DNA of 64,000 nt from Tritrichomonas musculus. Taxonomy: Eukaryota; Parabasalia; Tritrichomonadida; Tritrichomonadidae. The position numbers were made by a program, and so were the translations under genes. Every line of letters starts with the position of its first letter. The first letter of the stretch is position 1. Under the pieces are notes generated by a model. The model had not been told where the DNA came from. It worked only from the letters and a program-made list of their open reading frames with translations, and did no database searches. This document shows, one piece after another, positions 1-9,662 of the stretch. The stretch spans positions 2,790,001 to 2,854,000 of the forward strand of contig JAPFFF010000015.1 in the NCBI GenBank assembly GCA_039105265.1, given 5' to 3'.

Positions 1-1176
1 TCAAAATGTACATCGTTAAAGCAGATTGAAATTCCACCTTCAATGAAGCAAATTGGCAAGTATTCATTCAATGAATGCACATCATTGAATACAATAACAA
101 TGCAGAATTCAGTCGTTTATCTTGGTGATTATGTTTTCAATAATTGTTCTTCATTGGAACAGATTAGAATTCCATCATCAATACAATCTATTGAAGAAGG
201 CTCATTCTTTCATTGTTCATCGTTAAAACAAGTTGAAATTCCTTCATCAGTGACAATTATTGAAGACTATGCATTCAAAGAATGCCAATCATTGGAAGAA
301 ATAAAAATACCTGACTCTGTTACATCGATTGGCCGAAATGCTTTTGATAGCTGCTATGCATTGAAAAACTCGGACATTTCTTCATCAGTTGTTGAAATAG
401 GAAAATATGCTTTCAATGCATGCCAATCATTAACCGAAGTAACAATACCTTCTTCTGTTGTTGAACTTGGAAAATCATGCTTTTCTAACTGCCAATCACT
501 GAAAGAAGCAACAATTCCTTCTTCTTTAAATGAGATCAAAAAATGTTCATTTAGTGGTTGTTATTCAATCACGAAAATAAACATTCCTAATTCAATGAAG
601 TTCATTCGAAGTTACGCATTTTACGGTTGCTCAGCATTGACTGAAATAACGATCCCCGATTCAGTCAAATTAATCGGTGATTATGCATTCTTTGAATGTT
701 CTTCTCTTTCGCAAATAAAACTACCAGAGACCCTCATTTCAATAGGAATCGGCTGTTTTAGAGCTTGCACTTCTCTGGTACAAATAACTATCCCAGACAT
801 GCTGAAGTCGTTGGGAAACGGCGCTTTCAGAGCTTGCAATGCCTTGGAAACAGTTAAAATGCCTTCAAAAATCGATTCAATTGGAAAATACACTTTTTAT
901 GAATGCTCTTCTCTTCAAGAGCTGGAAATTCCACAGTCAGCAACATCAATTGGCGAGTATTCCTTTTATAGTTGCTCTTCAATTAAGGAAATTTCATTAC
1001 CAGACAAGGTCAAATATATTGGCGAATATGCTTTCTTTGATTGTGCTTCCCTTATAAAAATATCAATACCTAAATCAGTTAAAACAATAGGAACAATGGC
1101 TTTCTCAAAATGCCCATCATTGGACAAAGAATCGATTGATTCAATCTTCTCTTATTTCAACAATCCAAAATTATAG
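1..1176 (+). CDS. BspA-like leucine-rich-repeat protein, 5' end cut by window edge
   Basis: The reading frame is open from base 1, where an LRR is already under way, so the true start lies outside the window. About sixteen LRR_5-type units of 23 residues follow one another, each close to IPxSVxxIGxxAFxxCxSL. The gene stops at 1174-1176 after a short tail ending FNNPKL. No membrane segment or signal peptide is visible in this part. In trichomonads this family (BspA-like, LRR_5) is large; some members are surface proteins and many lack membrane anchors. Function is inferred only as a binding scaffold. It could equally be the C-terminal half of a DUF3447+LRR gene like the three others in this window, because those end in the same way. 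Confidence 0.9.
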   Translation, partial: SKCTSLKQIEIPPSMKQIGKYSFNECTSLNTITMQNSVVYLGDYVFNNCSSLEQIRIPSSIQSIEEGSFFHCSSLKQVEIPSSVTIIEDYAFKECQSLEEIKIPDSVTSIGRNAFDSCYALKNSDISSSVVEIGKYAFNACQSLTEVTIPSSVVELGKSCFSNCQSLKEATIPSSLNEIKKCSFSGCYSITKINIPNSMKFIRSYAFYGCSALTEITIPDSVKLIGDYAFFECSSLSQIKLPETLISIGIGCFRACTSLVQITIPDMLKSLGNGAFRACNALETVKMPSKIDSIGKYTFYECSSLQELEIPQSATSIGEYSFYSCSSIKEISLPDKVKYIGEYAFFDCASLIKISIPKSVKTIGTMAFSKCPSLDKESIDSIFSYFNNPKL

Positions 1177-1498
1177 TTCATTTCATTAAACCTTATTTTT
1201 TATATCTTTAATAATAATAATAAATAAGAATTTACAAATTGACATTTCTTTTTTGCTTTCTTAACTTTATATTTATTCAGTTGAAAAAAAAAATTTCCAA
1301 TTTTACAGCTCAGAAAAATTTTAATTTTTTTTTCCACTCAGAAAAACAAGATTTTTCCACTAAAATTGAGATGACATAAATTCAATTCTCGATTGTCAAA
1401 ATTTCACTTTTTCTGAGGAGAAATTACACTTTTTTTTTTTTAAAAAATAAATAATTAAAAAAAAAAAAAAAATATGTATATGACTAAATTGCATTGAT
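1177..1498. other. Gene-free AT-rich spacer
   Basis: The spacer lies between two convergent genes. It holds several A and T homopolymers (for example near 1430-1475) and no open frame of note. Similar T-rich stretches with AAAAA flank many genes in the window. Nothing else is seen. Confidence 0.6.
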
Positions 1499-2131
1499 TT
1501 ATAATAATTGCATTTTAAATGATTGTCTTTTTTTAAGCTTTGGGCTAACGTGCATCATTTGAAAAGGAATATCGCCTCCCATGTAAGTCACAACCATTCC
1601 ATTTTGCTTAGAATAAATTTTTCCATTTTTATAGACAAAATGCTGGTTATGACGACCATGGAAAGGGAAGAGATAAAAAGGAGTTCCTGGAGGAGGATTC
1701 AAACTATCGGCTTCAGCAACATCGAAAACCATTCCTTTTTTTGCCATTGAATCGATGACAGTGTTCCAATTGTCACGACCAAAAGAAAACTGCTGATTGA
1801 TGTTATTTTCAATATTTGGCTCAGATAATGTAAGACTACAACCAGCAGGGTTCAAATATTCTTCCTTGTCTAGTGTAACTGCATATTCGTGGTAGTTGTC
1901 GCATTGGTCATCATCATCAAAGAAATCTTTTCCCTTTATTCCTTCCAAATATTCCTTTTGGGGAAGATTAAGCAATAAACCAAATTGTCTACCATTGTAA
2001 TCACCATTGTCACCATTGAATTGTTCATTTGGCTCCCTTTCACTTGAATCATTAGAATCATTTGAACTTGATTTCTTGGTTTCCTCCTTATATGTTTTGG
2101 AACTATCAACCTCTATAGGCATGGTGGACAT
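1499..2131 (-). CDS. Ricin B-type lectin-domain protein
   Basis: The protein has 210 residues. Residues 1-45 are polar and Ser/Asn/Glu-rich, probably disordered. From about residue 48 to the end the sequence has the feel of a beta-trefoil lectin: a motif GTPFYLFPFHGRHNQHFVY is followed by IYSKQNGMVVTYMGGDIPF, and an earlier copy has FSFGRDNWNTVI. Such repeated short blocks ending in aromatic plus Gln/Asn patterns are typical of ricin B folds. The family binds galactose-type sugars, but the binding residues cannot be confirmed by eye. No signal peptide is visible, so the protein is probably cytosolic. The start at 2131 is chosen because it is the first ATG after the stop codons upstream, and an initiator-like TTCATTGT lies about 20 bases before it. 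Confidence 0.6.
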   Translation of the reverse strand: MSTMPIEVDSSKTYKEETKKSSSNDSNDSSEREPNEQFNGDNGDYNGRQFGLLLNLPQKEYLEGIKGKDFFDDDDQCDNYHEYAVTLDKEEYLNPAGCSLTLSEPNIENNINQQFSFGRDNWNTVIDSMAKKGMVFDVAEADSLNPPPGTPFYLFPFHGRHNQHFVYKNGKIYSKQNGMVVTYMGGDIPFQMMHVSPKLKKRQSFKMQLL

Positions 2132-2546
2132 ATATCTTTATTACAATGAAAAAAAAGGACCGAGAATATGGCAAATTATAAATTCAATTAGGTGGACAAA
2201 AAAGTAAACCGTTTCTTTTTGAAAATTTAGAAATGTCAAAATATCAAAAAAATGAATTAGAGATCGTGATATTGTATAAATAAATTGTAATTTTCTTCAT
2301 TATAACTTTTTAAATAAACCACAATATAATTTTTTATACAAAATGGGAAATAATTATTTTGTTTAATTAAATTTAATTATATTTTTATTATCAATCATAT
2401 AATCGTTAAATAATATTTAACTAAAAATCAAATTTATGCTTTCATTCATGTGGTAAATTTTGGTTAAAAACAGGGAATTTTTTTTCATATTATTGGGGCG
2501 AAAATTTTTATTTCGTTCAAGAGCCGATAAAAATTTTTTTATTCTA

Positions 2547-2579
<33 letters not shown>

Positions 2580-2580
2580 A
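2132..2580. other. Gene-free AT-rich spacer with long poly-T
   Basis: No gene is seen. A T run of about 30 bases lies near 2546-2575. The first part is the upstream region of the ricin-lectin gene on the minus strand. Confidence 0.5.
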
Positions 2581-2589
2581 GCTTTAAAA

Positions 2590-3620
2590 AGCATACTCTG
2601 TCCATCCTTTCCTGATGTATAAACTGATATCTTTAAAGGTGACTTTGAAAGTGGTCAAATTTCATTATCACAAAAGCATCTGGCTAGATTGAAAGCTTCC
2701 ATTGTAATTTCAATCAATGATTCATTATTTGTTTGATTTGAAACAGACAAATTAAATCCTTTTTCGTCTTTCAATAACATTATGCATGCTTGATTATTAT
2801 CTGTAATTCCACGGTAGGCATGATTATTATTTGTTGAAAGCAGTTTCTTTCAAAAAGTTAATTCAAATTATGACGTTTTTCTTATTTTTTTATTGCGTGA
2901 GCAGTTGATGAACATTCAACCAATTCAACAATAGGATTACTGAAATAACAAGCAGCTTCATTGGAATCAAAATTCGAAAGTAAAATTTGGCAATAATCTG
3001 CATTTTTTGGAATCATGATTCAACCAAATTCAAAAAAAAAAAAAAAAAAAATCATTTTCACAGACATGATTTGGTATGGTTTCAACATTATTTCAAGTTC
3101 CTTTACGATTATCATAAAGAACATGAAAATCGTCTCCTTTTTATATGATTATGCTAATTCCAGATTCATTCCAACTGTTTCCTGTCAGAATCAAACACTT
3201 CACATCATCTTATAGTTCTTTACATGAAATTTTTTTGTTATCAAAAGAAAGAAAGCATTCAACATTCTGAAGGAGACGATGATTAAGAATTGTTGTTTCA
3301 ATAGGATCACCAGTAGCTAATGTGACATCACTTCCAACACATGCAAATTCTTCACCAATGAAAAACCAAGATTTTTTATCATGAAAAGACTTCCATTTGA
3401 TGAAGGAATAATGAACATCTGGGGAGCAACAAAGAAATGTTGGCTGGAATGTCATCAAGCAGTGACAATAAATGCAAATTCAAACACATAATACCCTAGT
3501 TATGCAGAACCTTGTAAAAAGAAACATAGAAGAGATGGTTTTGAATGTTTTTGGGCAGCATGAGTGATTAAATCTTATAATCCTGAAATAATGAGGCATG
3601 AATTGGAAATCGCTAGTTTC
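2590..3620 (-). pseudogene. Degraded protein-coding gene, family not recognised
   Basis: On the minus strand, coding-like stretches appear one after another in different frames. They are an 82-residue piece at 3210-3458 (containing SWFFIGEEFACVGSDVTLAT), a piece around 2880-3015 (containing NEAACYFSNPIVELVECSS), and a piece around 2690-2830 (containing NNESLIEITMEAFNLARCF). Their amino-acid composition is normal for coding DNA and unlike shadow frames. They are separated by stops, frameshifts and A/T runs, including an A run at 3030-3050. This fits one decayed host gene of at least 300 residues. I cannot name the family; a ubiquitin-peptidase-like origin crossed my mind but no catalytic motif supports it. 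Confidence 0.5.
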
Positions 3621-3951
3621 TCACTCTTTCGTTGCGGAGTGGAAAAGGAACAACTATTGAATTCCTGCTCATGAATATTATTTTACAATTATTTGAAATT
3701 AAATTTGCAATATTTTATAAAAATAATATTATTATAACCAATATTTTAGTTTGGTACGAAATTACCATAATAATAGATTACTTAAAACCCGAGATAATCT
3801 TTGCTCAATTTTTTAGGGCATCCCAGGTGAAACACAAAAAAAGGCATAATTATAAAATAAATTAATAAGAACTTTGATATTATTAATTTAAATTTCCATA
3901 AATAAATATTGACCTTTAAAAGGTTAATTATTATTCTTTTGATTAATATAA

Positions 3952-4830
3952 GTGATTCTGATGATTAATTATAGTAACCAGAAAAAAATATTCTCAAGAA
4001 AATACTCAACGTTATTAACTTTTGTTCGACATGCTCAAAGTGCAGGAAACGCCAAAAGGCCAATAACATTTAATTATTCTCAGTATCCAATTACAGAACT
4101 TGGTGAATGCCAAGCAGAAAAATTTGTTTTATCGTATAGTAGCAACAAATGTTCAGACATATTCACGAATCAAATTAAATCTCAATTTAAACAAATTCAA
4201 TATGATTCATCACTTTTAACAAATAATTGTAAAATAGATATAAAGGCAGATCCTGACATAATAATTTCGTCACCATTTCGTCGAACAGTTGAAACATCCA
4301 AATATTTACACAAAAGATATCCATCATCTAAATTCTACATTGATAACCGCCTGAAGGCCTTCACTTACTTAGATGAGGCTTATTACACCTCCCTTCGTTA
4401 TTGCCGCGATAAAGAAATCCAAAAATACTGGGGAAAACTCGATCCACTCCTTGTTTCTGGTTCTGGTGCCGAATCATTCAAAAATTTCTATTTGAGAACT
4501 CTATCGTTCTTCCATGATATTATTGAAAATGGTGACAAATGGAGACACGAACATTTAAACAATAATAATAATTCAATTAGAGTGAGAAATGTTGTCTGTT
4601 TCACACACGCAATGTCGTGCAGAATGCTCGAGCTACTCAAACTCGGAATGCTGCCTTGTTTTCCTAATAAAGATGCGCCAAAAATCAATTCAGATGATTT
4701 GTTGAATGCATTGAAAGAGAGAGAAAATGACGTGTCAGTAGATGAGGCCAAAAAAGCTATGAAAATTTATTTTGATTTTAAAAAGAAAAGATATGTTGAA
4801 AATTGCGAATCTGTTTCTTGCCTTTTATGA
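3952..4830 (+). CDS. Histidine phosphatase superfamily (phosphoglycerate-mutase-like) protein
   Basis: The protein has 292 residues. The first catalytic motif is FVRHAQSAGN, with the nucleophile histidine at residue 27 inside an RHG-like RHA. SSPFRRTVETS follows at 106-116, the usual second arginine block of the family. A late FTHAMSCRMLELL near residue 218 supplies the second catalytic histidine, with TH in place of the common GH. These three blocks in this order are characteristic of branch-1 histidine phosphatases. The 292-residue length is longer than a minimal domain of about 200; insertions lie between motifs 1 and 2 and around the Asn-rich stretch at about 200. The substrate is unknown. 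A second in-frame ATG at 3961 is also possible as start. No membrane segment is seen. Confidence 0.85.
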   Translation: MILMINYSNQKKIFSRKYSTLLTFVRHAQSAGNAKRPITFNYSQYPITELGECQAEKFVLSYSSNKCSDIFTNQIKSQFKQIQYDSSLLTNNCKIDIKADPDIIISSPFRRTVETSKYLHKRYPSSKFYIDNRLKAFTYLDEAYYTSLRYCRDKEIQKYWGKLDPLLVSGSGAESFKNFYLRTLSFFHDIIENGDKWRHEHLNNNNNSIRVRNVVCFTHAMSCRMLELLKLGMLPCFPNKDAPKINSDDLLNALKERENDVSVDEAKKAMKIYFDFKKKRYVENCESVSCLL

Positions 4831-5299
4831 ATAAACGTTTTTTTATTGGGATAAATATTTATTTGTTTTTTATTATTTCGTTCATTTTAAGTGATTTTGA
4901 ATATCTATCGAAGATCTTTTTTTTTTTTATTTTATTACTTTAGTAATGTTTTAAATATTTATTAAATTTATGTTGATGCATGTTTTGCTTTCTTAAATGC
5001 CTTGATTTCCGTGGATTTTTCAGATAATGAATTATATATTATGAAAATTTTTGATTGTTTTGTTTATACAAATTAAACACTATTTATATTATAGTGCTAA
5101 ATTAATTATTATTAATATAGATTAAAATATATACATATCATGGAAATACATATCTTTTTTTTTTAAATTGACAATTGAATGCATGAATAAAAAATAAATC
5201 AACTTTTTCAATATTGTGAAATTATAAAGTTTTCTCAAAAAGTTGTATTTTTTCAATAAATTTATCTCAAAAAAAAAGATAATTGATTTTGGAAATTTT
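4831..5299. other. Gene-free AT-rich spacer
   Basis: The spacer holds only A/T-rich DNA with short homopolymers. It separates two genes on the same strand. No open frame of note is seen. Confidence 0.5.
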
Positions 5300-5306
5300 T
5301 CATTTC
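5300..5306 (+). promoter_or_regulatory. Initiator-like element before the 5317 gene
   Basis: TCATTTC lies 10 bases before the ATG, inside TTCATTTCATTTTTAAAAATG. Trichomonad genes use a TCA-type initiator close to the start codon. The gene starting at 32709 has nearly the same string before its ATG (TTCATTTCATTTTTTAAAATG), which supports it being a real promoter element. Confidence 0.5.
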
Positions 5307-5316
5307 ATTTTTAAAA

Positions 5317-5820
5317 ATGAACCGCTTCAATCTCTATTTAACATCTATTACATTTGATGAAGAAATTATAGATGATGAAGAAAAATTATTAGTTTCTGTT
5401 TCAACAAATCCAGAAGAAATGAAAGATTCCATATTAATTAATAATATAAGTCAGATGAAAGATATGAAATATTCTCTCCCCGTTACAATTACCCCAGAAA
5501 CAAAACAAGCAGATTTCATTTTTACAAAAATATGCCCAATGGAAAATAATCCAATAATTGGATCTTCAGTTATATATTCAAATCAATTTCCAACATTTAA
5601 AGATAATAATAAAATACAAATATTCACTTTCAATATTTATGAACATGGAAATACTGAGAAAAAAATTATTGGAAAGATTAATGTTAAATTCATTTTATCA
5701 ACACCTTATGAACCTCAACAACTACAAAATATCAAAGTAAATCACATGATTAATAACAAAACAATCACAGAAAACAAAACTTATAATTATAATAATACTA
5801 TTGTTTACTCAGATAATTGA
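5317..5820 (+). CDS. Hypothetical protein, possibly C2-like beta-sandwich
   Basis: The protein has 167 residues and no membrane segments. It alternates hydrophobic and polar residues in short strands, such as LYLTSITFDEEI, LLVSVSTNP, YSLPVTITPE, QADFIFTKI, IQIFTFNIYEHG and KIIGKINVKFIL. That pattern and length suit a single beta-sandwich like a C2 domain. The usual calcium-binding aspartates are not obvious, so this remains a fold guess. The last 30 residues are Asn/Thr-rich and likely unstructured. The start is well supported by the initiator-like TCATTTC 10 bases upstream. It stands alone on its strand. Confidence 0.6.
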   Translation: MNRFNLYLTSITFDEEIIDDEEKLLVSVSTNPEEMKDSILINNISQMKDMKYSLPVTITPETKQADFIFTKICPMENNPIIGSSVIYSNQFPTFKDNNKIQIFTFNIYEHGNTEKKIIGKINVKFILSTPYEPQQLQNIKVNHMINNKTITENKTYNYNNTIVYSDN

Positions 5821-7022
5821 TATCGAAGAATTGCGATTATAAAAATAAATGTATTTAATTTTAAATTGCATATTTTTTTTATTTTAAAAAATTTAACAAA
5901 TTAATCATTTTGAAATTAAAATATGGTGATATAAGTTTATTTATTGAATCATTTGATTTTGAAAATTTATTCCATTTTCCTAGGTGATTTTATACTTTCG
6001 TGCCTATACCTAAGAATTTCTATTTCATTCTCTCACTTTCCATTAGTTTTGTTTTGTTATTATAAATGATTCTATAAACACCGACAATGAGCTGTAAACA
6101 AGTTTTTTAAGTGAAAATCAATATCATAAAACTTCATTTAAGCAATCAACTAGTCATGAATTAAACGTTAACGCTAAAAATATACCATAATTATTTTTTT
6201 ATAAAATACTTATTTGAAAATGATTATTAATTCATGGCTAATACCATAGTTATGCCATTGCTAATGAAAATAAGTAACTTTTTTATTTTGATTTCTTTTA
6301 AATTTTGCAGAAAATGTAATTTAATTCTTGCAAAAGTTAAATTTTTCTACAAAATACTTCATTTGGTTGAACCGATAGTAAAAAAAAAAAAAAAAGAACA
6401 TCTAATTTTATACCAGAATAAGATTAATGATTATTACTTCTGTTTAAAAGCTTCTTTAAACTGCTTCAGGGTGTAATTTAAAGAGGCTTTTAAATAATGA
6501 GCAGGTGCAGCATTCATTCTTGTATTTAACTGATCCTTCAGTTTCACTATCGCCAACTCGAAGCTAGTGATCTTGCCGCAATGATGAATGGTGCTTTAAT
6601 ACTTCAATTTTTTGAGATATTTATATTTTATTTATTTCAATTTCCTTTGAATTAGGTTTTTCAAAGAATATTGCATTATTTTATTATTTTAAAAATAATA
6701 TTTTAAAAATTATCAACTTTTTATTGTCATTTTATATTTTATAATCAAAAAAGGCATTTTTTTTTGAATTAAAACCAGCAATGATATAAAAAAATCTCTC
6801 TTTAAATTCCAAAAAGATTAAAAGGCTCTTCTGAAATTCTATATAAGACGAAAAATGTGAATATACTGAAAACTGATCTGTTTGGCATCAAGAAATATAT
6901 GTAATCTGATTAATATAAAATCACTTATTTTAATATATCAAAATATTTCTTGTTTTAGGGATTACAAAAAAAATTTTTATACAACAAAAAATATTTTATT
7001 ATAATTAAAACATGAATATATA
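5821..7022. other. AT-rich spacer holding one short coding remnant
   Basis: Mostly A/T-rich DNA. The only coding-like segment is the minus-strand remnant at 6434-6572, listed separately. An A run lies near 6380-6395. Confidence 0.5.
6434..6572 (-). pseudogene. Short C-terminal gene remnant
   Basis: About 45 codons on the minus strand read FELAIVKLKDQLNTRMNAAP and then a helical, Lys-rich C-terminus ending FKQK before a TAA. GC content is visibly higher than in the flanks. The frame is broken just upstream, so only the end of some gene is left. I do not recognise the family. Confidence 0.35.
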
Positions 7023-8084
7023 TTAAACTAAATAAGGTCCTATAATTTGTGAAATTGCTATTGAAAACACGATTACTGGTGATATTGATGAATGACATTC
7101 AACTTCATACAATTTCTTGCTCATTTTTCTAACAATAAGTGTTGTATGCTTTTCCTTATTTTGCAAAATAATGTTCTTTTTGGATTTAATTGGATGATGA
7201 TTGTATGATCCATATAATTGTTCTGGCTTTTTAAGAACCTTAGGAGTCCAATGATGAAAAATGTCATTGTTAAAAAAAGACAATTTCAATGAAAAATATT
7301 TTTTAAATTGGCTTGGATTTGTTCGATAATAATTAATACGAATTATTTGATCATCAATAGACGCAATGTTATAACCATCTGTATTTTGAGTAATTATTGC
7401 TCTCTTTTTTGTTTTTTTGTCATTTATATGAATTTCTTTCCCATCACAAATAAAAACTTGATTAATTTTTTGTTTTGCTGCAAATAATATTTCTTCGCCG
7501 CTGTAAAAAAGAAAACGGCGGCATTTAGTTAATTCTTTTTCAATTTTAATTTGATAAAAAACTGATTTTTCTTTTTTCATGATACCGACATCATCATTTA
7601 TTCGTTTATTGTTATCGTTCACATCAGTTTGTGTGCTATCATAATTATCATCAAATTCAAGAGCATCTAAATTATCAACGTGATGGTTTATTGCTGGTTC
7701 TATGGATTCAATTTTTAAGAAATTAATGTTTTGAAATTTGTCGAATGGAATAGAAAATTCGCTATCAATACTAGCATGAATAAAGTTAATACTTGTGTTG
7801 TATATTTTTTCTGCTTGGAACATTAATGAAATTTCACATATTTCTATAATTTCGGAATTTTGAACGTCAGTTGGAAGGTTTTGGCAAATTCTTAGAAAAT
7901 TATTAATATTTCTTGGTGAAAACTCTTCATAAGTTATTATCAAACGAAGCTTTTTTAAGTCAATATCTTGATTAACTTTTGATTCAATCATTGATTTAAA
8001 TAAGCAGGAAGAATTGCATAAGTGTGAAGCATCAACCATATAGCAATTGCCTTGGTAAATAACAGGGAAAATTTGATTAAGCAT
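7023..8084 (-). CDS. BTB-like N-terminus plus tubby-like C-terminal domain protein
   Basis: The protein has 353 residues. Residues 1-105 resemble the degenerate BTB-like N-termini of trichomonad proteins: a YQGNCYMVDASHLC opening, then ISLMFQAEKIYNTSINFI, comparable with the N-terminus of the 36292 protein. Residues 110-175 are an acidic Asn/Asp linker. From about 178 to the end the pattern is tubby-like: FYQIKIEKELTKCRRFLFY at the start, strands throughout, and a hydrophobic terminal helix FSIAISQIIGPYLV that matches the buried C-terminal helix of the tubby barrel. Tubby domains bind phosphoinositides; whether this one does cannot be judged. It is divergently oriented to the transposase-like gene at 8430, with about 345 bases between them. 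Confidence 0.6.
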   Translation of the reverse strand: MLNQIFPVIYQGNCYMVDASHLCNSSCLFKSMIESKVNQDIDLKKLRLIITYEEFSPRNINNFLRICQNLPTDVQNSEIIEICEISLMFQAEKIYNTSINFIHASIDSEFSIPFDKFQNINFLKIESIEPAINHHVDNLDALEFDDNYDSTQTDVNDNNKRINDDVGIMKKEKSVFYQIKIEKELTKCRRFLFYSGEEILFAAKQKINQVFICDGKEIHINDKKTKKRAIITQNTDGYNIASIDDQIIRINYYRTNPSQFKKYFSLKLSFFNNDIFHHWTPKVLKKPEQLYGSYNHHPIKSKKNIILQNKEKHTTLIVRKMSKKLYEVECHSSISPVIVFSIAISQIIGPYLV

Positions 8085-8429
8085 ATACGGGAAAATTAAT
8101 TTTATAAAATTTGGAATTATTTATATACCAAAAAAAGTTTTCATAATATCTTGTAGAAAGTTTTTTATATCATATTTTAAATACATATTTAATATATTAT
8201 ATTTTATTATATATAATAATATTAATGATTTTAAATAAATAATTATCTATTTAATAAGATATTAACAGGAAAATAATTAGCCATAAAATTCAATAGATTG
8301 AGTTATATTATTCAAAAACGAAACAATTCAAGTAAAACTTTACATTCAAAAAAAATCCTTTTTTTGTCAAAAATTCAAAACCTTAAGGAGGTTTTACACA
8401 CATTTTTCAGCGGTCATATCACATTTTTT
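8085..8429. promoter_or_regulatory. Shared upstream region of two divergent genes
   Basis: This AT-rich stretch separates the minus-strand tubby-like gene from the plus-strand transposase-like gene. A TCACATTTTTT directly before the ATG at 8430 looks like a trichomonad initiator. The frame of the downstream gene stays open back to 8298 but contains no ATG there. Confidence 0.4.
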
Positions 8430-9662
8430 ATGGGAAGAAAAGGAAAAAGAACAGAACACTTAAACCAATACCAGCATGATGAAGATGCAGAACATGAAAG
8501 TGATGAACATTCTCTCACAGAAATAATTGAATTTGCAATTGCACTAATATATTGTGGATTTCCTGAAGTTGATGCCCAGGAATTTGACATTTTAAACGGT
8601 CATCATCCACCTACTTATCGCCAAATTACCAGAGCAATTAATTTAATTCGACCATTTATTAAGATGCTCGCAGAACAATCTGCAGAATATGAGAGAGAAA
8701 GAATGCCTGAAAACAGTGGAGTTTGCGCTGATGGTTCTTGGGACCATCGACGCGATGGAAAACTACTTGTTTATGACATAATTAGTATATTAACAAAAAA
8801 AATAATAGATTTTGATATTCAAATAAGAAAAAGTGCCAAAAGAAAAGGAAATACAACAGTGTCACCCCAAGCGATGGAAGGTGCTGCTTTCGAGAACATT
8901 CTTCCACGTTTAATGAGCAATTCTAAAATCAATGAGCTAGTAAAAGATGGCGATCTTGAAGTAGAATCCATTATTAAAAACAGTGGTTGGAAAATAATCA
9001 TTAGACCAGATACAAATCATTTACTTAAACACTTTAAAGATAATTTCAAAAGTGCAATCAAACCTTACGGATTCTTATTTCGAGGCATATGCGATAAAGT
9101 TTTGAAACAATTAACATATATACTCTACGAAAACACTCAAACTGAAGAAAAAATTCAAAAGATTCATGAAATGAAAACATACATACTGACACAACCATTG
9201 TTAAAATATGGTCGCTCTACAGAAAAACACGTTTGGAAATATGCAAATGATGCAAATGCTAAAATTGGCCTTGATAAAGTAATTCAAATTTGTATTCAAA
9301 TTGCATCTACATTTAATAGAGGACACTCAACTAGTTTAAATGAATCTTTTCATTATATGAAGGCTAAATTTTTACCTAAGAATTACAATCTTGGCAATAC
9401 AGGTGATGTGAGAGTCTATGCTGCCATTTTACAATATAACATTGGCGATGAATGGCTTGAAAGAATTTATGATCAATTCAATTTACCTCATTCAAACATT
9501 GAATCACTGAAAAACTTTCGTCATAGAGCTCATGCAATTTTAAGAGGTTTAAGAGAAAATGATGATTATTTTGCAAAAAAACAAAAAAAAGATGAAGAAA
9601 AATATCAAAATTATATACAATTACAAGCAGATAAAAGAAATGGAATTCCCATTCATTCATAA
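8430..9662 (+). CDS. DDE transposase-like protein (Mutator/Kolobok-like catalytic domain)
   Basis: The protein has 410 residues from the first ATG (MGRKGKRTEHL). The frame runs 132 bases further upstream but holds no ATG there, and an initiator-like TCACATTTTTT precedes 8430. The centre looks like an RNase H-fold transposase: VCADGSWDHRRDGKLLVYD with Asp101, then MEGAAFENILPRL, DGDLEVESI with Asp173/Asp175, RPDTNHLLKHF with Asp194, and SLNESFHYMKAKF with Glu305. The DGSW...ME...DGD...PDxNH...NESFH order is that of Mutator-like or Kolobok-like transposases. No terminal inverted repeats were found around it by eye, so it may be an immobile or domesticated copy. The reading frame is intact over the whole length. 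The C-terminal tail is Lys/Asp/Gln-rich. Confidence 0.6.
   Translation: MGRKGKRTEHLNQYQHDEDAEHESDEHSLTEIIEFAIALIYCGFPEVDAQEFDILNGHHPPTYRQITRAINLIRPFIKMLAEQSAEYERERMPENSGVCADGSWDHRRDGKLLVYDIISILTKKIIDFDIQIRKSAKRKGNTTVSPQAMEGAAFENILPRLMSNSKINELVKDGDLEVESIIKNSGWKIIIRPDTNHLLKHFKDNFKSAIKPYGFLFRGICDKVLKQLTYILYENTQTEEKIQKIHEMKTYILTQPLLKYGRSTEKHVWKYANDANAKIGLDKVIQICIQIASTFNRGHSTSLNESFHYMKAKFLPKNYNLGNTGDVRVYAAILQYNIGDEWLERIYDQFNLPHSNIESLKNFRHRAHAILRGLRENDDYFAKKQKKDEEKYQNYIQLQADKRNGIPIHS

Noticed and set aside
3015-3215. 66-codon plus-strand frame
   Set aside because: It overlaps a coding-like minus-strand remnant and starts next to an A run; only a shadow.
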